Assembly: GCA_046351595.1 (NCBI GenBank)
Contig: JAXLYE010000009.1
Location: 62,001 to 126,000, forward strand
Length of the DNA: 64,000 bases
Direction: 5' to 3'
Source of the DNA: JAXLYE01 sp046351595
Lineage (GTDB): Bacteria; Myxococcota_A; Polyangia; Palsa-1104; JAEUJZ01
The notes under the pieces were generated by a model. That model searched no databases, was not told where the DNA came from, and saw only the letters and a program-made list of their open reading frames with translations. Positions within the stretch are counted from its first letter, which is position 1. Each line of letters begins with the position of its first letter. A program made the translations under genes and the position numbers. Shown piece after piece: positions 59,024 to 64,000 of this stretch.

Positions 59024-61360
59024 CTACCGCGGCAGCAGGAAGTCGCCGTCGCGTTCGACCGTGGGGTCCTTGGCCAGCGCCTGGAACAGCGCGGCCTTCA
59101 TCTGCTGCAGCAGCGCCGGCTGCTCGCCCGACAGATCGTGCAGCTCCGCGGGGTCGGCCTGGACGTCGAACAGGCTGTAGCGCGGGCCGCCGCGCGTCGG
59201 GCGGTAGATGATCTTCAGCCGCTCGGTGCGCAGCGAGCGGTGCTTGGCCACCGTCACCAGGTCGCGGTAGCGCTCGGACACCGCGATGTCGTCGTCGGCC
59301 GCGATCGCCGTGGTCGCGGTGACGTCCGGGTAGGGCAGCCGCTGGTCCGCGGCGAAGCCCGGCCCCGACGGCGTGAACCACAGCTCGGTCTCGGACAGCG
59401 CCGACAGCCCCAGCGACTGCTGCTCGCCGCGCAAGAGCGGCAGCAGATCCACCCCGTCGAGCTCCGCCGAAGGCAGCCCCAAGAGCCCGAGCAGCGTCGG
59501 CACCAGATCGATGTCGCGCACCAGCCCCGGCACCGCGTGCGGCGCGAAGCGGTGCACCGGATCGAGGAGCAGCAGCGGCACGCGCAGCGAGTGGTCGCCC
59601 TCGAGGTGGTCGCCGTGGCCCATGCCGCGCCCCGGCTCGTCGAACAGGTTCTCGCCGTGGTCCGAGAGCAGCACCACGAGGGTGTCGTCCTCGAGCCCCA
59701 GCTCCTTGAGCCCGCCGAGCAGCCGCCGCACCGCGTCGTCGTTGGCCGCGACCGCGCCGTCGTACAGCGCCCGCACCTGCTCGATGTCGGCCGGCGTCTT
59801 CACCTCGGCCAGCGGCGGCTTGTGGTACAGGAACGGCCCGCGGTAGCGCGGGTCCGCGAAGCGCCGGTAGTACGGCCCCGGCGCCGCGTACGGGAAGTGC
59901 GAGGTCGAGTAGAACACCGTCAGGAAGAACGGCTCGCCCTGGCCGCGGAAGCCGCGCAGCGCCGACAGCGCCCGGTCGGTCAAGAGCTGCGGGCTCGACA
60001 GCTCCGCCAGCGACCCGAGCTCGGGGAAGATCCGCTGCGCCAGCGCCTGCCCGGCCGCCCCCGCCGCCGCGTCCGAGACGTAGGGCAAGAGGTTCTTGTG
60101 CACGGTCAGGCTGCGCTGCAGCACCAGCGTCTTGGCGTCGAACGGCGGCACCGCGACCTGCTCGAAGCCGAGGTCGATGCGCGAGAAGATCTCGCCGCAG
60201 AAGTCGCTGATCACGGCGGTGCGGTAGCCGGCCCCGCGCAGGATCGCGGGCAGCGCCTTGGGCGCGTGGCTGCGCTCGGCCGGCGTCGGGAACATGGTGC
60301 GGATGCCGTGGCGGAACGGCAGGCGCCCGGTCAAGAGCGTCACCAGCGACGGGAACGTGCGCGGCACCGAGACGTGCGCGGACTCGAAGCGCACGGCCCG
60401 GCGCGAAAGCTCGCTGATCGCCGGCGCCACCCGCTGCGGCCGCCCGGCGTCGGGGCTGCCGGGCGTGGCGAAGACGCGATCGGCGCGCAGGCTGTCCACC
60501 GCGATCAGCAGCACCGACGGCTTGCGCACCGAGCGCGGCGGCGGCGCGCCGGTCCGCTGCGCCAGCGCCAGCGCGAGCACCAGGCCGAGCGCCAACAGCC
60601 CCGCCGCCGCGGCCAGCACCTTGCGGCGGTGCAGCTCCCACAGATCCGTAAAGAGCCCGGGCAGGTGCCCGGTGAAGAAGCGGCGCGCCCGCGGCGTGAA
60701 CAGCGGCCCCAGCGCAAAGAACAGCAGCGCCGCCACCGCCAGCGTCGACAGCAGCCACTGCCCGCGGCCGTGGGTCAAGAAGATCACCAGCCGCCGCAGC
60801 CCGCCCGGCTCGCCGCCCTGCGGCAGCGCCTCGCTAAACAGCGACGGCCTGAGCCCGACCGCGCGGCCGAGCAGCAAAAGGTGCACGAGAAGGCCCGCGC
60901 CCAGGCTGACGGCGAATCGCCGCCGCCGCGACCACGGCGACGGCGGCAGCTCCACCGGCGTCTCGCGCGAGGGCTGCGGGCGCTTGCGCGGCCAGGCGCC
61001 GCTGCGCTCCCACAGCTTGATGCCGAGCTGCAGCCCGGCGCCGACCAGCAGGCCGACCGCGACGAACACGCCGAGGATGCGCGCCTGGTGGCTGATCAGC
61101 AGGCGGCCGTAGCGCTCCATCACCATGCGCTGCGTCGCCGGGTCCGAGACGCCCATGACCTGCAGCTCGGCGCCGAGCAGGAAGTCCAGGCCGAACAGCA
61201 GCGCGTACAGCCCCGCCACAGCCAGCGTGCCCAGGAGCGGCCCGCTCAGCCGGCCCAGCCGCTCGCGCAGGCGCCCGCGGCGGCGCGGCTCGGGCGCGAG
61301 GGCCGGCGGCGGCGGCGACGAGGAGGACAGCTCCACGGCAGGCGGGGGCGGCGCGCTCAT
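59024..61360 (-). CDS. Membrane-anchored sulfatase-superfamily (LtaS-like topology) hydrolase
   Basis: 778 residues from ATG 61360, one base after the upstream stop. The first 280 residues have about five hydrophobic helices (for example LLGTLAVAGLYALLFGLDFL and RILGVFVAVGLLVGAGL). The alkaline-phosphatase-superfamily domain follows: LLIAVDSLRADRVF with metal-ligand Asp289, SVPRTFPSLVTLLTGRLPFR and VLLSDHGENLF with Asp-His. There is no C/S-x-P-x-R for formylglycine formation, and Thr335 sits at the likely nucleophile position, as in LtaS/phosphoethanolamine transferase-like enzymes. It may transfer or hydrolyse phospho-groups rather than sulfate. Confidence 0.84.
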   Translation of the reverse strand: MSAPPPPAVELSSSSPPPPALAPEPRRRGRLRERLGRLSGPLLGTLAVAGLYALLFGLDFLLGAELQVMGVSDPATQRMVMERYGRLLISHQARILGVFVAVGLLVGAGLQLGIKLWERSGAWPRKRPQPSRETPVELPPSPWSRRRRFAVSLGAGLLVHLLLLGRAVGLRPSLFSEALPQGGEPGGLRRLVIFLTHGRGQWLLSTLAVAALLFFALGPLFTPRARRFFTGHLPGLFTDLWELHRRKVLAAAAGLLALGLVLALALAQRTGAPPPRSVRKPSVLLIAVDSLRADRVFATPGSPDAGRPQRVAPAISELSRRAVRFESAHVSVPRTFPSLVTLLTGRLPFRHGIRTMFPTPAERSHAPKALPAILRGAGYRTAVISDFCGEIFSRIDLGFEQVAVPPFDAKTLVLQRSLTVHKNLLPYVSDAAAGAAGQALAQRIFPELGSLAELSSPQLLTDRALSALRGFRGQGEPFFLTVFYSTSHFPYAAPGPYYRRFADPRYRGPFLYHKPPLAEVKTPADIEQVRALYDGAVAANDDAVRRLLGGLKELGLEDDTLVVLLSDHGENLFDEPGRGMGHGDHLEGDHSLRVPLLLLDPVHRFAPHAVPGLVRDIDLVPTLLGLLGLPSAELDGVDLLPLLRGEQQSLGLSALSETELWFTPSGPGFAADQRLPYPDVTATTAIAADDDIAVSERYRDLVTVAKHRSLRTERLKIIYRPTRGGPRYSLFDVQADPAELHDLSGEQPALLQQMKAALFQALAKDPTVERDGDFLLPR

Positions 61361-61361
61361 G

Positions 61362-62705
61362 TCACAGCCCTCCCGTGAGCAGCAGCGCGAAGCGGTAGCG
61401 CGCGGTCCAGCGCTCGGCGGCGGCGCCCGCGGCCGGATCCGGCTCGCGCTGCGGGAACACATCGATCGACGGCAGCAGGCCGACCGAGCGCACCGCCAGC
61501 CCCAGCGACAGCCGCGGGCCGCAGCGCAGCGACGGCGCATCCCCCAGGCCCTGGCTCCGCCCGGCGGACTGCCACAGATCGCACGCGCCGCCGAGATCGA
61601 GGTGCGCGGACAGCGGCAGGAACGGCCACGCCGGCGCGTACAGCTGGTACACCGCCGCGGCGGTGACGTGGTGCTGGCCGGTGAAGTCGCTGCCCACGTC
61701 GGCCGCGAGCGACAGCGCGTCGCGGTGCGGCAAGAGCAGGTCGAGCGAGGCGCGCAGCAGGCCCTGCCACACCGTCCGCTGCGACGGCTCGAGGCCGGGG
61801 TCGACCGGCGGGTCGGCGCTCGGCCCGGCGGGCGCGGCCTGATCCGAGACCGCGAAGCCCAGCCCCAGCGTCAGACCGAGCGGCAGCGCACGGCGCTCGG
61901 CGGCGGCGAGGAGCAGCCGCGAGGTGGCGCCGTCCGCGCGCGCCGCGGCCGAGGTCCCTGGCGGCGTCACGAGCTGCAGCGGCCCGGCCGGCCCGCGCGC
62001 CGCGAACTGGTAGACGAACGGATCGTGGCGCAGGTGCAGGGCGTGGCCGCGCTCGAAGCCGGTCTCGCGCCAGCGCCGGCGGTCGAAGCCCGCCGACAGC
62101 GACAGGGCCGCCTCCAGCTCGAGCTCGCCCGCGGCCGGCACCTCCAGGCTCAGCACGTGGCGGAAGCGCGGCCGCGGCGGCCGGCCCGGCGCGGGCACGG
62201 GCTCGCGGGAATAGACCGCGCCGCTCTGCGCGTCGATGCGCACGTCCTCGGCGGCGCTCGGCTCAGGCGGCGCGGCGTCGTCGCGCTCGACCTCGTCGGG
62301 GCGCAGCGGCTCGTCGCGGCCGGCGAGGCGGAAGGCGACCGCGCTCTGGCTGCTCGGGATCTGCAGGCGCAGCGGACCGGCCGGCGCCCGCAGCCGCCAG
62401 CGCGCGCGCAGCTGCACCACACGGCGCGTGCCCAGAACGTCCAGCGTCGCGCCCAGCGGCTCGATCCGGATCGCGGGCGGCGCCGCCGGCTGCGCCGGGG
62501 CCAGCACCGACGGCGGGCCCAGCTCCTCGACGGGCGCCGGCTCGGCCGGGGGCGGCAGCTCCGAGGCCGCGGCGCGCGTCGCCAGGCCCAGCCCCCAAAG
62601 CAGCGACCCCAGCGACCCCAGCGCGCCCAGCGCCACGCCGCCGCCCCTGCGGAACCGCTCGAACAGCCGGCGCAGCGACGGAAACCTGGTGAGACCGAGC
62701 GACAT
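61362..62705 (-). CDS. Exported beta-rich protein, partner of the sulfatase-like gene
   Basis: 447 residues from ATG 62705, with a basic N-region and hydrophobic stretch (VALGALGSLGSLLWGLGLA). A Pro/Ala-rich linker comes next. The remainder alternates polar and hydrophobic residues in a strand pattern, with segments such as LTLGLGFAVSDQ, LSLAADVGSDFTGQ and LSLGLAVRSVGLLPSIDVFP, suggesting an outer-membrane barrel or beta-sandwich. No family recognised. Its stop is one base from the start of the sulfatase-like gene, so they are one operon. Confidence 0.68.
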   Translation of the reverse strand: MSLGLTRFPSLRRLFERFRRGGGVALGALGSLGSLLWGLGLATRAAASELPPPAEPAPVEELGPPSVLAPAQPAAPPAIRIEPLGATLDVLGTRRVVQLRARWRLRAPAGPLRLQIPSSQSAVAFRLAGRDEPLRPDEVERDDAAPPEPSAAEDVRIDAQSGAVYSREPVPAPGRPPRPRFRHVLSLEVPAAGELELEAALSLSAGFDRRRWRETGFERGHALHLRHDPFVYQFAARGPAGPLQLVTPPGTSAAARADGATSRLLLAAAERRALPLGLTLGLGFAVSDQAAPAGPSADPPVDPGLEPSQRTVWQGLLRASLDLLLPHRDALSLAADVGSDFTGQHHVTAAAVYQLYAPAWPFLPLSAHLDLGGACDLWQSAGRSQGLGDAPSLRCGPRLSLGLAVRSVGLLPSIDVFPQREPDPAAGAAAERWTARYRFALLLTGGL

Positions 62706-62794
62706 CGCCGCCCAGCCTAACGCAAGCCTCCGGCGCTGTCACGGTCGGCTGCGGTCAAGCGAAGCGAGCGGGCGCGGGCGAACGCGAGCGCATG

Positions 62795-62813
62795 GGCCGC
62801 ACGACGTGCGGCC
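62795..62813. terminator. Hairpin downstream of the 62900-63754 lipoprotein gene
   Basis: GGCCGCAC (62795-62802) and GTGCGGCC (62806-62813) form a perfect eight-base-pair stem with a three-base loop, between two minus-strand genes. It probably ends or protects the transcript of the lipoprotein gene. No U-tract. Confidence 0.45.
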
Positions 62814-62834
62814 TAAAGTCCATGGCTCCCAGCC

Positions 62835-62875
62835 CCGGCGGGAAGGCGTGGACCCCCGGCGGGACGGCGTGGACC
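62835..62875. repeat. 21-bp imperfect direct repeat
   Basis: CCGGCGGGAAGGCGTGGACC at 62835-62854 is repeated as CCGGCGGGACGGCGTGGACC at 62856-62875, with one mismatch, in the gap between two minus-strand genes. Confidence 0.7.
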
Positions 62876-62899
62876 CCAGGCTCCCCGGGGTCGGGCGCC

Positions 62900-63754
62900 T
62901 CAGTTCTGGGCCGGCGTCACCGTCATCTCGCCCTCGCCGGGCGCACCGGGGTGGTCGACCTTGGTGCCGTAGCTTGCGCCCTTGCAGTTCGGCGTGTCGG
63001 GCGGGAAGCGCGGCGTGAACTTATAGATGTTCAGGACGAACTGCAGGTTGAAGTCGCCGACGGCGACGTCGGGCTCGCGGTCGGTCCAGAAGCGCAGGCC
63101 CTGCACCCGCGTCGAGCCGCACGCGTCGAACTTGCCGTCGCTCTGCTTGCTGAGGATCTCGAAGACGTCGCGCGCCAGGTCCTTGGTGCAGGGCTGCGAG
63201 CCGTCGGTGCAGCGGAAGGCGAAGGTGCGGTACCAGCGCTTGGTCTTCTCGCCGTACTCGCTGACGCGCAGGCGCGGCTCGGCGCCCTGCGTCGGGTTGG
63301 CGGCGGTGACGTGGTAGCGGACGCGGTAGGCGCCGGGCGGCAGGTCAACGTAGACGCAGCCGGCCTCGGGCTGCGGGCCCTGCTTGACGAAGCCGCCGAC
63401 GCCCTCGATGGTGATGCGCATGGTGTCGTCGCCGCGGCCGGTGCGCAGCTCGAAGCGCTTGTGGCCGGGCGGGGGCGGGCGCGTCTCGGCGTCGCCCTCG
63501 GGCGTGCCGCGGCCGGCGGCGTCGATGTCGCGGCAGGCGCAGACCCCGCCCTTGCAGCGGTCGCCGACGCCGGGCACGGGCGCGATGGTTTCGGTGACCT
63601 CGCTCTGATCGAGGACCTGCGGCGGGAGCTTGCCGCTGCCGGTGCCGGTGCGCTGCTCGGTGCTGGGACCGGCGCAGCTGGCGAGCAGCAGCGAGCCGAG
63701 GAGGGAGCCGAACACGGTGGGGGCGAGGGCGAGGGGAGAAGGGAGCCGTGGCAT
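62900..63754 (-). CDS. Lipoprotein of unknown function
   Basis: 284 residues from ATG 63754. The signal (VFGSLLGSLLLASC) ends in a lipobox. Mature features: GDRCKGGVCACRDID (three Cys), RFELRTGRGDDTMRITIEG, CVYVDLPPGAYRVRYHVTA, WYRTFAFRCTDGSQPCTKD and VAVGDFNLQFVLNIYKFTP. Beta-sandwich-like, with three possible disulfides. I do not recognise the family. Transcribed alone, ending near a hairpin. Confidence 0.72.
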   Translation of the reverse strand: MPRLPSPLALAPTVFGSLLGSLLLASCAGPSTEQRTGTGSGKLPPQVLDQSEVTETIAPVPGVGDRCKGGVCACRDIDAAGRGTPEGDAETRPPPPGHKRFELRTGRGDDTMRITIEGVGGFVKQGPQPEAGCVYVDLPPGAYRVRYHVTAANPTQGAEPRLRVSEYGEKTKRWYRTFAFRCTDGSQPCTKDLARDVFEILSKQSDGKFDACGSTRVQGLRFWTDREPDVAVGDFNLQFVLNIYKFTPRFPPDTPNCKGASYGTKVDHPGAPGEGEMTVTPAQN

Positions 63755-64000
63755 TCACTTAGCGTATCACGGCCGGGCGCCGCGACGGCGGCCAGGCCGG
63801 GCGACTGCGTCTCCTCGTATCGCGCCTGGGCTCCCTCTCAGGAGGGGGACGGGGGACGAGCCAGGGCCGCGGCGGTTTGTCCCTGCCCGGCGCGCGAAAA
63901 ATCGGGCAATGATGCCGCCCGGGCTACGACCACGACCACCAAGGCCGGGACCGGCGAGGAGGCAGCGGCTGATGACGGACAGGAGATCGGGCGGACACGA

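Noticed and set aside
59138..61378. Plus-strand open frame of 746 codons opposite the sulfatase-like gene
   Set aside because: Arg/Gln/Ala-rich antisense product; the minus gene has metal-binding motifs.

Overview
High-GC bacterial DNA, most likely from a member of the Myxococcota. The lineage call is inferred from several signs together. They include many FG-GAP/VCBS and thrombospondin type 3 surface proteins, a MYXO-CTERM-like sorting tail, FHA-containing regulators including an NtrC-like AAA+ protein without the GAFTGA loop, a complete alternative-function chemosensory operon, a tad pilus cluster, and an octaheme cytochrome with HEAT repeats. I see no rRNA, tRNA, CRISPR array, integrase or transposase, and nothing that looks like a recent mobile insertion. 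I call 56 protein-coding genes; one (1-1888) runs off the left edge.

Layout. 1-16565 is a mixed region of mostly single genes. It holds an Omp85/BamA-like protein with a lipobox, an FG-GAP/IPT lipoprotein, a crotonase-fold enzyme, a DUF938 methyltransferase whose C-terminus is a DNA tandem repeat, an exported lipase-like hydrolase, an OmpA/TSP3 protein, a quinone oxidoreductase, a GNAT acetyltransferase, a YHYH lipoprotein, an FHA-AAA+-HTH regulator, a VOC protein and a DUF6544-like protein. 16686-25297 (minus strand) is a nine-gene chemosensory operon: REC, Hpt-REC, CheW, CheW-like, YfiR/DUF4154-like, MCP, CheA-REC, CheB, CheR. Almost every junction is an ATGA or GTGA overlap or a gap of a few bases. 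25718-33129 (plus strand) encodes surface proteins: an FG-GAP beta-propeller with a MYXO-CTERM-like tail, an OmpA/TSP3 protein, a TonB-dependent receptor and a second YfiR-like protein that is a close paralog of the one in the chemosensory operon. This suggests, but does not prove, that the two loci belong to one envelope-sensing circuit.

33500-34549 is an orphan alpha/beta hydrolase with a glycine-zipper segment. 34577-50695 is a tad (tight adherence) type IVc pilus cluster split into blocks. A minus-strand block encodes Flp pilin, CpaB, the secretin CpaC, prepilin peptidase TadV, TadG-like, TadE-like and one unknown protein. A plus-strand pair of unknown envelope proteins (41101-43130) is followed by a minus FHA-TM protein and TadE-like protein, then a plus-strand block of two small pilin-like proteins, TadA, TadB, TadC, TadD and a second, shorter TadA/CpaF ATPase. 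I found no TadZ/CpaE. The block contains a 16-bp perfect palindrome between divergent promoters and two perfect 86-bp structured repeats.

50723-63754 holds an eight-heme cytochrome, a small lipoprotein, a VIT1-family metal transporter, an alpha/beta hydrolase with a cysteine nucleophile, an OmpR-type two-component system followed by a small membrane protein and a fatty-acid-hydroxylase-like protein, a membrane-anchored alkaline-phosphatase-superfamily (sulfatase-like) protein with its upstream partner, and a lipoprotein.
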